From: Margaritifera margaritifera
Lineage: Eukaryota > Mollusca > Bivalvia > Unionida > Margaritiferidae
Direction: 5' to 3'
NCBI GenBank assembly: GCA_029931535.1
Contig: JAQPZY010001569.1
Span: 1,769,001-1,833,000, forward strand
DNA: 64,000 bases
Part shown: one piece after another, positions 23,390 through 35,376 of the stretch
Numbering within the stretch: position 1 is the stretch's first letter
How the letters are laid out: the number at the start of each line of letters is the position of its first letter
The notes under the pieces: generated by a model
What the model was told of the DNA's origin: nothing
Databases searched by the model: none
Seen by the model: only the letters and a program-made list of their open reading frames with translations
Translations under genes and position numbers: made by a program

Positions 23390-23920
23390 AACTCTCTGTA
23401 GGTGTACAGAACTTGTTGTGGACAGTCGTTACTCAAGCATATATTAATTAATGGCGACCCGCGTACCGATAATGGTTATACTTCATAACTATTGGCGCTG
23501 TCCAGATCACATGACAGAAATGGAATGTTAACCTCACATGCCATAGGCAAAGGTAGTAACCGCATTTCCCCCCCCCCCCCCCCTCAAGAAATAGCTTCGT
23601 TTGCCTCACTTGATAATAACTCACACTGAAATAACATCGGCAATACTTACATTAAGAATTTGCCCGAAAAGAAAAAAGAAGATAAGGTGAAGTAACTAAA
23701 ATCATTGCCGAATTAACTCCTATTTACACTTTCTCTGATACCTGGTTGACGCGGTAAACACATTGGGGTTTCTCAGATAATATACAGATATTTTAAAGAA
23801 TCTACACGCGTAGACATCGCCTTTACAATTATACATCTTAAAAAAAAAAACTGATGAAAGTTGATTTATAATGAAATTGGAACCATATACCAGGATATTA
23901 TTTTTTGATCCCTTTCATAA

Positions 23921-23990
<70 letters not shown>

Positions 23991-24925
23991 GGTGTACTTC
24001 GCTCATATTCATAAGTAAATAGATGACCCAAAATGTCTTATCCGCATGACAATCACTAGTACTCACTCAAGCGAAACTTCCGTCATGTTGAAAACGATCT
24101 TCGATCGGGATCGTGATACACAAACACATACTACACAATATAATATGTGCATATATTTCTTTTTAAATGACACAATACACATCTATACATTACAAACATA
24201 TATCATTTCGTCATTAAGGAAAGAGGAAACCTGAACAATGAAAATCACACAGACTTGTACATATGCGTCGTCACATAAATCAATAATCCGCCATATTTAC
24301 CGATGACAATACTATTCTAATTAACCCGTATATTGTAATAATAAATGAAGAGAAACGAGAGCATGTTTACAAATACCAGTGCTCAGTATGGACAATCGGA
24401 ACAGCGTGTGTCGCTGAATGGCAAATATGTGAAACTCTCGATGTTATCATCCCATATATTAAGAACATTTTAATGTATCCTACCTGTACATGATGTCAGA
24501 ACTCCAATTAGTAAACAAACGCAAAGGCAAATCCACCGTGTTTCCATTTTCCCTCGATTTTGAAAACACAACCTGGGCTATACGCCTAATACGGATAGCA
24601 GTACTGACTCATTTTGGTCCAATCAAATCGGGCAAATCGCTTTTCAGAAACACACCTGTGCCAGGTAAGCGATGAGTTTTGTATGGTGAGCTCTTAGTCA
24701 CCTGAAGGCGATTAAGTTTAAACTGTTAATTACCCAAACACCCGACAGAGGGCGCTGATAAGGGGGTAAGAAAGGTTAAGTTAAACGTAGGCTAATCTAA
24801 TTAACAAGCACGTGTAGCTAGACGTTGTATGCTCTTTTATTATGTAGCATCTATTAGTTACTATGGCAATGTTATTACAGATTGCCGGAGTTTTGCCACA
24901 ATATAAAAACTAGTGTTGCATGTGG
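23390..24925 (+). repeat. Segmental duplication D2, left copy
   Basis: Blocks match 43020-47250 in the same order and orientation: ACTTGTTGTGGACAGTCGTT, AAACGATCTTCGATC, TGATGTCAGAACTCCAATTA, AAAGGCAAATCCAC, ACTGACTCATTTTGGTC, AATCAAATCGGGCAAATC, GAGGGCGCTGA, GTAGCTAGACG and TTTGCCACAAT. The right copy is stretched by insertion of a satellite-bearing element. Open frames inside the duplicate (24490-24675 and 46684-46881) are similar to each other for about 20 codons but diverge by indels and stops, so they are not a conserved gene. Confidence 0.85.
23923..23986. repeat. (GA)n microsatellite
   Basis: Uninterrupted GA run inside duplication D2 left. Confidence 0.97.
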
Positions 24926-25538
24926 CATTTCAGCCTAAAGTTTTCTGTGTTAATAGGGACCGATACAACAAGCTTGTTTTACTACAGCAGGGACGATAAC
25001 CTAGTTGAACGCTGTTCATTACACTCCTTTCAAGTTTAGTAGCTCGGGTTACGCTGACATCATAAGTCTTTGTATATGAAAGTTATTATGGTTCACCGCA
25101 TCAAAGACAGGTATTAGCTTTCCTAAAATAGTTGCCTTTTTTTAACTGAACCATATTGGGTGCTGTTTCGAAATGTTGATGTATCGGGTTAAATCCGGGG
25201 GTGTTACTGAGAAAGGTTTGAAAAATGTCTATACTTTCTTTTGCAGTAAAAAAACATAATGAAACGACTTTTTGGTGGAGACTATGACAGTGCCTCAAGC
25301 ATGTATTTTCATATGTTAAATTTAACACCTTTCAAAAAAGGCAAAGGGTTATTCATTAGCAAGTCTACGAATGCGGAAGCAGACTGAGAGCAGCAATGCC
25401 TCCCGGAAACTGGCAGGGATCTCCCGAGGAATTTTTGATAGCAGCGGGGTAAGCCCGCGGTAGCGTCACAAAATGTTTTAGAAAATCGCGTTTTCATAAT
25501 AAAAATGAAGACAAAAAGTCAATGAGATATATAAGAAA

Positions 25539-25577
<39 letters not shown>

Positions 25578-25860
25578 TAGATATATAATTTCCCTAATTT
25601 TTCATACCACAGTTCATTAGTCTTTAAATTTAAAAAAATTATCTTGTCTTCACGACCCCATATATCTTTACTGTCACATTAAAGTCAAAGTGCTTTGGGG
25701 GAAAGTGCAAGGTGTTTTTCTGGGTCTGTTTTGGGGCTGAAATTCTGCCCCATTCCCATGATAACTTTAAAAAAAAAAACGTCCTTTACTATACTGCCTT
25801 TAGGAGAGAAATTGCTATGAGTCTATCAAGGGATATAAAGAGTCTAAGTAACCTAGGTTA
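24926..25860. other. Intergenic with (TA)n
   Basis: A TA run of about 35 bases lies at 25540-25574. Two adjacent minus-strand frames at 25101-25497 have mixed composition but match nothing I recognise. Confidence 0.5.
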
Positions 25861-25970
25861 ATAATACAGGGTCCATGCTAGACTCTAATAATACAGGGTC
25901 CATGCTAGACTCTAATAATACAGTGTCCATGCTAGACTCTAATAATACAGGGTCCATGCTAGACTCTAAT
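25861..25970 (+). repeat. Four-copy 27 bp tandem repeat
   Basis: Unit AATACAGGGTCCATGCTAGAC plus TCTAAT, almost identical in all copies. Confidence 0.93.
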
Positions 25971-26500
25971 AATTTGGCGAAATTAATTCTCTTTCCAGCC
26001 AGAATAGGGCGAAGCTGGTTAAAATAGGGCGGAATGAGTGTAGAAAGTTAAAAAGTATAATGTTTAAAATAATCACTTTAATCTTCTGTTTTTACACATT
26101 TTCACGTCAGTTGTTTAAAATACGGATGTAATACTATTAATACTTTGCAACTATTAAAAACCTTTCTTATTTAACTTCACCACAATTGTTGCATGATATA
26201 AAACAGCAACTTCGAAGTAAGTTTAATTCGAAAATCGGCAATAGATTTCATAGTAAAAGTCCTTTGTTTCGTGAAATATTGGATAAAATGATTAATTTTA
26301 TTAATACTGGTCCTGGATACGTCCACCGAGCCATAAATCGCGTCAGATTTGGCTACACAAATTTCATTTGTCATTGTTTTTTGTCAATGATCATGGGCGG
26401 ATTTCTGGCAGTCGTGTCAAGCCAGGTACAAAACACAAAGATGGATTTGTATTATTTGCACTTAGCCGAATGAACATCAGCAAGTATATACATATACACC

Positions 26501-26571
<71 letters not shown>

Positions 26572-26836
26572 CATATATCGAGAATGATACAGCATAAGTA
26601 TTCAACACATGTTAAAGTGTGACCTATAAAATACATCAGAATATGTTTGTTCAAGTACATGCAAGCTCTTTCAGGAGAAGACACAAAAAGTGTTATCAAT
26701 ATATAAGCAGTATTCAAAATGCTTTTCTTAGAAGTATCATAAGAACATTATACATGAAATATGATAGATAGTAATGCATGTATTAAACAACGAAATGGAG
26801 ATGAGATGAAAGTAACAGCGAACTTAAGAACACAAC

Positions 26837-26929
<93 letters not shown>

Positions 26930-27107
26930 TAAATTTTTGATGTATTTTTTGTACCGGTCATCATATTATTTCATTTAATTAGTGGTCTGTGGATACAAGT
27001 CCCCAGATTTCTAACCTCGGCAGATTTCGAGGAAATGTAGTAATTTCATAAACTTTAACATACTCGGTCCTTTTCAAAAGATAAGTCTTTACATACTTCT
27101 TTCTTAG
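25971..27107. other. Intergenic with large (AT)n and (TAA)n runs
   Basis: Holds an AT run at about 26502-26568 and a TAA run at about 26834-26929, the longest trinucleotide run in the window. Open frames across the AT run are artefacts. Confidence 0.8.
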
Positions 27108-27252
27108 CGTCAAATAACATTGGCATTCTAATACAAATAACATTGGCATTCTAATACAAATAACATTGGCATTCTAATACAAATAACATTGGCATTCTAA
27201 TACAAATAACATTGGCATTCTAATACATAAAACATTGGCATTCTAATACAAA
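27108..27252 (+). repeat. Six-copy 23 bp tandem repeat
   Basis: Unit AAATAACATTGGCATTCTAATAC without its last bases in some copies; six near-identical units. Confidence 0.93.
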
Positions 27253-27804
27253 GTGACACTCATCTTTCAGCACGCTGGAAAAAATACAAGTCCTTTGATG
27301 CAGTAGGGTAGATTGAGGTCTCTTCCATTTTTTTTTATGTAAAGTATTGGCAGACATTTGTAAAGGGATTTTCTAAATGTTATGACTATTACTAAATCCA
27401 AATACTCTTTATAGCTAAAGTTTTATGAAATATTTTTCTATAAAATCTAGCTCCTGAATATTCTCTGATTCTAGATTGCCAATTTGAATAAACTCGTCAG
27501 CTAGACGTTGTTTGACCAAAGATTAAAAAAAGAAACACCTTTATGTTCTGAACATCTTGATTTATCCACAGATAACGGCTAAGCGATTAAGTAATTATTC
27601 CTGATTTTCTTAATTATATACCCAAGAACAAGTAATTATTCCTGATTGTCTTAATTATGTTCCAAAGAGTAAGTATTATTCCTGATTTTGTTAATTACAT
27701 ACCCAACAATCGATATTCATTATAATTCGAGTAATAGGGCTTAGAAATAGGTGACACAATGTTTATTCAACATACTATTGTTTAGAGGAGATCGGGAAAC
27801 ATAA
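27253..27804. other. Intergenic with a three-copy ~41 bp repeat
   Basis: At 27588-27718 a unit with GTAATTATTCCTGATTNTCT and TAATTATATNCC is present three times. Confidence 0.65.
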
Positions 27805-27990
27805 GAACCAGTGGCGGATCCAGAATTGTTGATTTGTTTTTTTTTTTTTTTTTTTTGATTTTTTTTTTGGTGGTGGCGGTGGTGGTCTAAACAAGTTGGT
27901 AAGGGGGTCTGTTAGATGGAACACCTGATGGATGATGGATGCCAGGGGGCAAAGCTACTGCATTTTAACTAGCAAATGTTCTGTTTCCGC
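27805..27990 (+). repeat. CGGATCCAG element, copy 2
   Basis: Starts CAGTGGCGGATCCAGAATTG, includes a T run, AAGGGGGTCTG, GGAACACCTGATGG and GCCAGGGGGCAAAGC. Shares these in order with 8648-8810. It abuts a copy of dispersed family R2. Confidence 0.55.
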
Positions 27991-28060
27991 TAGGATCTAA
28001 CAGGGGCATGGTAATTATCCTCCAATCTCGTGGTCAAATGAGCACTTGATTACTTTTGAA
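27985..28060 (+). repeat. Dispersed repeat family R2, copy 2
   Basis: GTTTCCGCTAGGATCTAAC, AGGGGCATGGTAATTATCCTC; truncated relative to the copy at 7350. Confidence 0.55.
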
Positions 28061-28199
28061 GAAAAGGTGGGAATTGTGTTATCCTGCCCGTTCGTGTGTG
28101 CCTGCATTTGTAATTTTGGGGTGTAGGCGGTGTATGTGTGTGTGTGTTTGTTAGGTGGAAATTGTTGTTATTAATATTAATATTAATGTTATATATATA

Positions 28200-28275
28200 T
28201 ATAGGGGTTGGTGCTTACAAGCAAGGCGATGGGTGCTGTAACCCGCGGATCTGGGTTCGAATCTCCGTAGAGTAC
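28200..28275 (+). other. Possible tRNA-like SINE head
   Basis: Contains a B-box-like GGGTTCGAATCTC preceded by a weak A-box-like TTACAAGCAAGGCG. I cannot fold a full cloverleaf with confidence. A SINE or tRNA fossil is possible. Confidence 0.3.
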
Positions 28276-28403
28276 GAATTAAAATTCTCTAACCAGTATG
28301 ATAATATTATTTATTCGTATTTACACATTATGTTAATGTTATCAAGCAGTCTCCTGTAGAATCCAGGGATAGCACTTTCCGCTCTGTTTGGTGTATTTTT
28401 GTA

Positions 28404-28406
<3 letters not shown>

Positions 28407-28480
<74 letters not shown>
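28407..28480. repeat. (TA)n microsatellite, ~72 bp
   Basis: Uninterrupted TA run. Confidence 0.97.
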
Positions 28481-28483
<3 letters not shown>

Positions 28484-28676
28484 GATGTGCAGCGGTTTAT
28501 ATTACCGTCATCGTGCTTGACTCGATGGTTATGAATGGAGGCGTGTATGGCTTATTAATCGGGTCTATCAGCGTCTTTTACAAACTAGGTAATATTAATC
28601 GAAAACAAAAATGCCATAGGAAATTAGTTGCAATTTTAGTGTACACCCTGTGAAACGGAAAAGTGTGAAAGCCTAT

Positions 28677-28882
<206 letters not shown>

Positions 28883-29008
28883 TTTCATAGCTAAAGACAA
28901 ATTGATTGAATATCGCATACAAAATTGAAATTGTTTCAGTGTTACATCAATTTTGCTGTGGTGACCTGTTTTTATTAAGTAACAGATCACGATAATATGC
29001 TATAAGTG

Positions 29009-29010
<2 letters not shown>

Positions 29011-29102
<92 letters not shown>
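29011..29102. repeat. (TC)n(AC)n compound microsatellite
   Basis: Sits exactly where the left duplicate has only a short TC run (18722-18736), so the expansion followed the duplication. Confidence 0.95.
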
Positions 29103-29105
<3 letters not shown>

Positions 29106-29790
29106 AAAACAGCGTCATACCGGTAATACCATGATGCATACGATCATATTAGTCACATTTGTATAATTAGCTATCAATTTAAAAAAATCTCCATAGGCAT
29201 ATACACTTGTATGTGAATACGTGCCTAAACTCACCAATCATGCCTTCTTTATAGAAAGCGATAGGAAGAATTCGACTACGGTAAAATTAAATATAATAGT
29301 TTATTTTAAGAAGTGAAATAAGCATATCATATGAAGATAAATCACTTATTTTACGCTCTAGATATTGGTCAGATGTCTCATACAAACAAATGCGCAAGGA
29401 AACAATGTTAGTATCTACTTACAAGACTTTCGTGCATTATTTTCACACTAACCAAAACCTTCACACTCATAAGTACAAACTTGCATGCACACAGTCAAAA
29501 ATAATGCGGGTTTGCGTGTACGAACCATACATACGTGAATACATTGTAGAGAATTTGATGAATAGGTATAAACAGCTACATGGAAGTAATAATGAGAACG
29601 ATCCATGATCATTTAATTGCTAAGGAAACGGACGTTCGAAGAAAAAGGAAAATAAACACGTTGCATCCAATTTGTTTGTGTCACCATTGTTTTTTTTTTG
29701 TTTTTTTGTTGTTTTTTTTTCGTTTTTTTTTTTTTTTCTAGTTGACAAAATTCATATTTGGTTTCACGCCCCAATTATTGCAAGTGCAAA

Positions 29791-30166
29791 CAGAGCTGGC
29801 GCAATGGTATTTGGCGCCCTAGGCAAACCTTCAACCTTGCGCCCCCCCCCCCCCCCACCACCACCACAACAACTAACTTTAGGAAATGAACATTGTACAT
29901 TTATTCTTTCCTTCTGTTTTCTCTTTCTATTTTTAGACGCGGTTAAACCGGCTCCGAGTGCAAACACTGATTTTAAAGATAGCACAAAAGTCAGGACAGG
30001 TTTAACTGCTAAGCAAACTAGGCGGTCGCCTAGGTCGGCAAAACTGGGGGGGGGGGGGGGGGGGGGGGGCCAAAAACTGAATGAATTAAAAAAAAAAGAA
30101 ACAGAAATAGCGTGGCAAGGGTGAAGCTTCACCTAGGGCGCCAAATACCCTAGCGCCGGGACACTG
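29791..30166. mobile_element. hAT-like GGCGCC-ended miniature element with poly(C)/poly(G)
   Basis: Left end CAGAGCTGGCGC followed by GGTATTTGGCGCCCTAGG; right end holds CCTAGGGCGCCAAATACC and ends GCGCCGGGACACTG. These are imperfect inverted repeats of about 37 bp. The interior has a C tract (29841-29856) and a G tract (30047-30069), and no transposase. No clean 8 bp target duplication is visible. Long open frames across it come from the G/C runs. Confidence 0.7.
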
Positions 30167-30850
30167 ACAAAAGTAAATACAGTGAAATATTTCAAAGGGT
30201 GAATCGACTATATCTAAAGAATTAATTGTGTACACAGACTTTAACACAAATACACCGCGATTTGCAAATATTTACAATTTAATTTTAACCACAGTTATGT
30301 ACCGTTAGGATTTGAAAATATATCGTTAAAAAAGTAACAAATGCATGCCGGGAACGGTCAGAATGGAGAAATATTGTGTACGTCATAGAACAAAAAGATC
30401 AACTAACATAAAGAACCACTTGCATTGAATATTTTATGGAATAAAAAAATCGAAGGATACTTTTGATAATTCAACACATGAATAAATTACATGGACTTAC
30501 ATTTTTGTATTTAGCTGTAGTTTCAATATTTAACTGTGATGGGTCGTCTTCAGCGTTGGTCTTTCTAGAGTCAAGTAGTTTATAGTACCATAATTAGTAC
30601 TTTGATAAAGATTTTGACACAAACCCTCGCTGTTATATGTATTTCACCTAGACTATCACCAGGTTTCCTCCTTCGTCTCCTCCCGTTATTCCTACTTCTT
30701 CTTCATCATATCTTCTTCTTTCATTCCTACATGTAAGTCGCGATGTTTTAGATTCCCGTTCATAATTTTTTACCCCACTCCCTTGCGACAGATGGACATG
30801 AGCTGGGATAAGAAGAGAAAGACAAATGATGCCATTTCAATTAATGAGCA

Positions 30851-32068
30851 GCTGTACACATTTGATTATCACCTACCAGTATAGATATATTTCAGACATA
30901 AGAGGTACCACCATTGAGTCCCAAAAAAAATTCAGATTCTTGTAGGGTGAATTTGTACATTTTATTGGCATAATTCTGGCTTTCAGAATTAAAATCTGAG
31001 TATTCTACTCAAGAATTATGCTTTCAGTAAAAATTGAACCACTTAACTTGGTATAGCCATTTATCACTGACAAAATTCTTTCTGAAGATTTTCTCTATTT
31101 CGTATATATTTTTGTCACGTTCATTCTGATCCTGACTTTCCTCACCCTGGGTCCTGCTCGGTTTGCTTAGACATGTGAGGTGTTCAGTGTAAATTTAATC
31201 TTCTCCCAAATTTGCGGATTCCACTGTGTCGACTTCCTGCGGTGGGTGAAAGGGAAAATATGGTCCTCACACTTGTTATCTCTATATTAATCTTCATTAA
31301 ATTCTAACCAATTGTAGACATTTTTAAGATCTGGCTAATCAGATAATTAAGAAATAAGCCGAAATTACATTTTTCACATGGCCCCGCATGGTTGCTCCAT
31401 CCAGGTACTCTGAGAAGAACTGAATTAATTCCCTCTGGCAGATCTCGTTGGCTGGATGTACATGTTTTATACGAGTCTACATTCATCGGATTGCTTCTAT
31501 ATTTTTGTATTTATAACATTTTTGCACACTATATTTATTAATGAATACTAATTAAAACAAATATATATGCATACGAATTCTACATTTTTAAAGCGGTACA
31601 TGAATTCTACTTCACACATAATACGTACAAAATCCAAGATCCACTTCTTTCAAATGAAGAAATTGTAAATGTCAGCGACTAATTTAAATAAAAAAAAAAA
31701 AATATACAAGTTCATTTATACGTGAAAAATATACGACTAGTAATAATAATAAGTTATTTTATTTGTTTTATTTGTTAGTGTCAGCAAGCCTACGATCAAA
31801 AATGGTGAATTGTATTTCACAAACCGATCAAGGATAGAATGTGTCATTTCACATGGTTGACTTGACTCGTGATACGTCCTTCACAGCATGTAACAAATTT
31901 TATTTTTTAACGATCGTAGGCATTATAAATTAGATTCAATTTGTAAATAACAGATTCACATTCTTTATATCACGTCTGCTATTATGTTATAAACCCATGC
32001 ATCCGATAATTTCTAACTGAAAATGCAGGGAGTTCGGTCGCACTTGTACTACTAGTGGACACGCGTGC

Positions 32069-32070
<2 letters not shown>
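30851..32070. other. Intergenic, nothing recognised
   Basis: AT-rich. A 60-codon minus-strand frame at 31304-31486 does not match any family I know. Confidence 0.5.

Positions 32071-32156
<86 letters not shown>
32071..32156. repeat. (TCTG)n(TC)n(AC)n compound microsatellite
   Basis: TCTG units pass into TC, then AC repeats. Confidence 0.96.
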
Positions 32157-32158
<2 letters not shown>

Positions 32159-32751
32159 CGATAGGTTCAGTTCAACAGACCCGACAGCGCTAACACGACA
32201 ATAACAGGAAGCACCGGTGACACGTCACAAGTGCAGGGCCCTGTTTGAGAAATGCAAATCTCATATGTCAGAAAATTTTTAATGTTACAAGCTGATTTCT
32301 CATAATTTGGTTGGCCAAGTGAGAACAAGTTTACAGATGTAATTAAATAAATTGAACTCTATCGATCGAAGACATATTATACCTTAGCCCAGATGTTCCC
32401 TTTAACACTTGTGGGCTGGGTCATAAATAACCCCATTTAAGCCTATTCATTTTAATTTTGTTCTTTATCAGTGTGGCATCATGCTTTCGTAATATCGACC
32501 TACCCATAGTCTCGGTAGTTTTCTGTTTGTTTGGGGTCACAACATGAGAGTGAACATAAACAATATCACATACGATAATGTTTGTGGATACACAGATTTG
32601 TTGGCAGTTCTTTTCATCTGTTGTTTTCTTTCCTTAAAAAAGCATCGATGGCTACCGCGCGCGCTTTTTCTATTTATCAATGAGCGAATTGACATCATCT
32701 CGGCACGTAGATAAAATCTCATAGTTATCAATGTACATCGATAACTGGTTT
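32157..32751. other. Intergenic, nothing recognised
   Basis: No gene recognised. The minus-strand frame at 32537-32881 runs into the adjacent SINE and is not a gene. Confidence 0.5.
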
Positions 32752-32943
32752 GGTTTAGTTTTGTGGGTTTAACGCCATTTTTCAGCACTTGATGGCGGTG
32801 GAGGAAGAACCCGGGAAGAACCACCAACCCACGGCAAGCTTTCTCACATACCCACGTTGGCCGAGTCGAGACTCGCACCAACGCAGACAGATGTGAGATG
32901 TCAGTGCTCTGTAAAAGCGAGCGCCTTAGACCACTCGGCCCCC
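32752..32943 (-). mobile_element. tRNA-derived SINE with Leu/Ser-type head
   Basis: On the minus strand it begins GGCCGAGTGGTCTAAGGCGC, the type II A box of tRNA-Leu/Ser. It has a long variable-arm-like stretch and a B-box-like GGTGCGAGTCTCGACTC. The body ends ATGGCGTTAAACCCACAAAA. The tail GCGTTAAAC resembles that of the tRNA-Thr SINE and family R1, which fits several SINEs using the same LINE machinery. Confidence 0.85.
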
Positions 32944-33384
32944 GGCCCCCCCCCCCTACCCCGGGTCCCCCATCGATAACTGAGCGTGGATAAGGATCGT
33001 GAACAAAGAAAAAGGGTATGCACTCCGCAATGTCGAGGCACGGGCTATTGTGTTATACGACGACTCGATAAGGGGGAATTCATTGGTCTCAAGTGACTTA
33101 GTTAATGTGTTTTGACAAAGATCAAACTATTGTGGACATCATGCGCTCACCGTGTCCGTTACATGGGGTATGAAAACTTGTACTGTTTGCTTTCTTTCTG
33201 TCAAATAACTTGCACAATTTCCCATACAATATTTGACAGCTTGTGCTGGAGAATGGACAACTTTTCAAATGTCGTGACGGCAGATAATGGTATTAACGAA
33301 CGTTTTTGCTACTGTTGCGGTTTTGATGTCGAGTTTGGGGCACTAGCTCCACATATTTAGTTACCTAACAAATGCAACTAAGAC
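32944..33384. other. Intergenic, nothing recognised
   Basis: C-rich at the left edge (32940-32966), then ordinary sequence. An 82-codon plus-strand frame at 33112-33360 is not recognisable. Confidence 0.45.
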
Positions 33385-33553
33385 CTGTAGCGTACTAAGC
33401 GTACTAACGTGTGGGGGGGGGGGCGGGGGCGGTTGCCCCGGGCGCCAGAGGTCTTGGGGCGCCAAAACAGCTGATAAAAATTCGGGCCTCGTATTCTGGC
33501 CCTTTGGGCCATCATCGTCGGCCCGGGCGCCATTTACCCTTAGTACGCCACTG
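33385..33553. mobile_element. hAT-like miniature element, degraded
   Basis: Left end CTGTAGCGTACTAAGCG and right end CTTAGTACGCCACTG form an imperfect inverted repeat. The interior has a G run and GGGCGCCAG / GGGCGCCATTT motifs like those at 14583 and 29791. CTAAGAC flanks both sides but at unequal distance, so the target duplication is uncertain. Confidence 0.6.
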
Positions 33554-34419
33554 AGGTCTAAGACATCTGTTGCTGGATAAAGACTGACCAAAATATATGC
33601 AGAAACAGACAGAAAAGGTCGTTTACAGACCGACATTGTTGTTACCTTCACTTTTGTAAGAATGCTAGGTCTTTTCTTTTTAGTTAGATGCCTCGTATGC
33701 TTTGACCCAATTTGTAACATCAGAGTTCAGTACTGCCAGTAGAATCTGAACCTTGCTTTAGCAAGGGTATAATGTATGCCCAAGTGACCACAGAACGTAG
33801 CAAATCATGCGTTTCATTGAGAACAAGATCAATCATAAATTTCAGAACACAAATTTGAATCCGTATTGACTCGTCCCGAAGCTTCTTCATATCCTGGGTG
33901 AACAAGTTAAATATAATATAACCCCCTCCGACATGAAGTATGAGTTCTGCAACACCAGTGTGTCTCGCCTCTTTCTACTGTCCTTTGTCACGTGGCAGCT
34001 TGCCTATTTAAAAGTAGGTTATCAGATCTCTGTACTAATTGTCTGATCTTTGACCTTCTCAGGCTCTGTACGGACCGATTTTCATTAGACTGCATTTGTT
34101 TAACCGAGTTATGGGTCATCTCGGGAAAGATATACAAACATTTGTGTTCTGAATTATCGATCTTTGGGCCAGGGTTGTCACTGTGACTATGTTCGTTTTC
34201 AAAGCGTCGTAAGAAGGCAGCTCACTAGGTAACATATCAGAATTTGACTGATCAGAACAAATTTCTTCTGTTTCATACGTTCTACTACTTGCAACATCTG
34301 CATTTATGTGAGTGCTACCTGGACGTATTTAACCTCGAAATTGTACGACTGCAACACCTACTGGCTCTTTCATTGTTCAGTATTCATTTTAGGACAGTAT
34401 GTATGTAATAGCGTTTAAC
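33554..34419. other. Intergenic, nothing recognised
   Basis: A minus-strand frame at 33720-33905 is well composed but unrecognised. It may be a further remnant of the gypsy relic to its right. Confidence 0.4.
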
Positions 34420-34600
34420 GGTACATCAGCACAATCATGGCTATATTGTGTCAGCTGAAAGTAAATTTGAAAAATGTAAAAGTGAAGAAATGTCAAAAAA
34501 ATGTAGGAACATAAATCCTTTGTAAACATGAAGTACAGCAATATACAATATAAAAAATAAAGGTAACAAATGTAAAATCCTTAAAGCATAGGACAATGTG
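34420..34600 (-). repeat. Dispersed repeat family R1, copy 2
   Basis: The reverse complement carries CTTTAAGGATTTTACAT, TGCTGTACTTCATGTTTACA, CACAATATAGCCATGATTGT and GATGTACCGTTAAAC, in the order of the copy at 1995-2260. Confidence 0.65.
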
Positions 34601-34649
34601 GTCGACATACGTCTAGAAAGCCGAAAACCTGAGGTAGCAATCAAACTAT

Positions 34650-35372
34650 TACACCACCATTTCTCTCTGATTTCGATAATGCTTGATCTGCGTATCCTAT
34701 AACACCTTCTACCCCCTCTTCTATCTGATGCAAAACAGCATCGAGAGCAAAGGAACTTGCATTCGTGTATAGCCTAAAGGACTAAGTGTACCTTGAGTAA
34801 CCTAACACACGAGGTCACATTAGCGTTTGTTTCAAGGTTTCAGAAGCAATCTGGCAGTCTTAAGTCTAAATAAAATTGGAACATTTCTTTGTGAGATGGC
34901 AAAAGAATTATTGCATATAAAATGTCAATAATAAACAAACAGCCCTAAAAGGGTTCTGAATTGACTGAGTTTTTTAGGAACCGGATACAACTGAACTACA
35001 GCAACTTTCTCTGAGTCTGGTGAAATGCCGTTCACATTGACATACATGACTTAAATAGGACATTTGTTTCTGCACAAAACAACAATTAGCATGGTGCAGT
35101 TTTAAGCCCTCACTTCGCAGTCTGTTGAAAACATGATGTAAATGGGAAATACGGTCATCGAAAGTATTGCCAAATACAATTATATCACCAAAAGAGCATT
35201 TCCAATTATGACCGCGAAGGACAGTTTCCACGAGACTATGGAATGTAGAAGGACTTCCTCGGAGCATCATAGGTAGTATCTTGAATTAATAGAGACCCTT
35301 ACGACAGCACCACGTGGTGCAATGTCGCGATTCTGGGTCAGTATCTTCTGATAGAATCCACTTTCCTTGAAT
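34650..35372 (-). pseudogene. Ty3/gypsy reverse transcriptase-RNase H relic
   Basis: On the minus strand, 35274-34980 reads as a reverse transcriptase palm/finger region: GLRGSPSTFHSLVE-type beginning (here MLRGSPSTFHSLVE), then DIIVFGNTFDDRISHL, then RLRSEGLKL. The usual YxDD box is mutated. In other frames it continues with PVPKKLSQFRTLLGL at about 34935-34975 and an RNase H block with LYTNASSFALDAVLHQ near 34700-34790. Several frameshifts and stops make it clearly dead. It is much older than the LTR element that begins 5 bases to its right. A possible upstream piece lies beyond that element at 42190-42240, where the minus strand reads HELMDTGDKP. Ty3/gypsy polymerases are expected to show these motifs in this order. 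Confidence 0.8.
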
Positions 35373-35376
35373 ATAT
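35373..35376. repeat. Target-site duplication ATAT (left)
   Basis: ATAT directly precedes the left LTR and also directly follows the right LTR (41918-41921), as expected for 4-6 bp Ty3/gypsy insertions. It is short and AT-only, so weak on its own. Confidence 0.7.

Larger units (their letters stand above)
28927..30850 (+). repeat. Segmental duplication D1, right copy
   Basis: Counterpart of 18604-21290. It carries its own insert (29791-30166, hAT-like) and a large TC/AC microsatellite. About 650 bases present in the left copy (19780-20440) have no counterpart here. Confidence 0.85.

Noticed and set aside
24490..24675. Conserved gene shared with 46684-46881
   Set aside because: Similarity is at the DNA level within a segmental duplication and the frames are broken differently in each copy.
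26368..26717. Frames across the (AT)n run
   Set aside because: Tyr-Ile repeats from a dinucleotide run; no coding signal outside it.
29672..30132. Overlapping 150- and 122-codon frames as genes
   Set aside because: Their length comes from poly(T), poly(C) and poly(G) tracts translated as Phe, Pro and Gly runs.
31304..31486. Small host gene
   Set aside because: Sixty codons with no domain, no splice context I can judge and no similarity I recognise.
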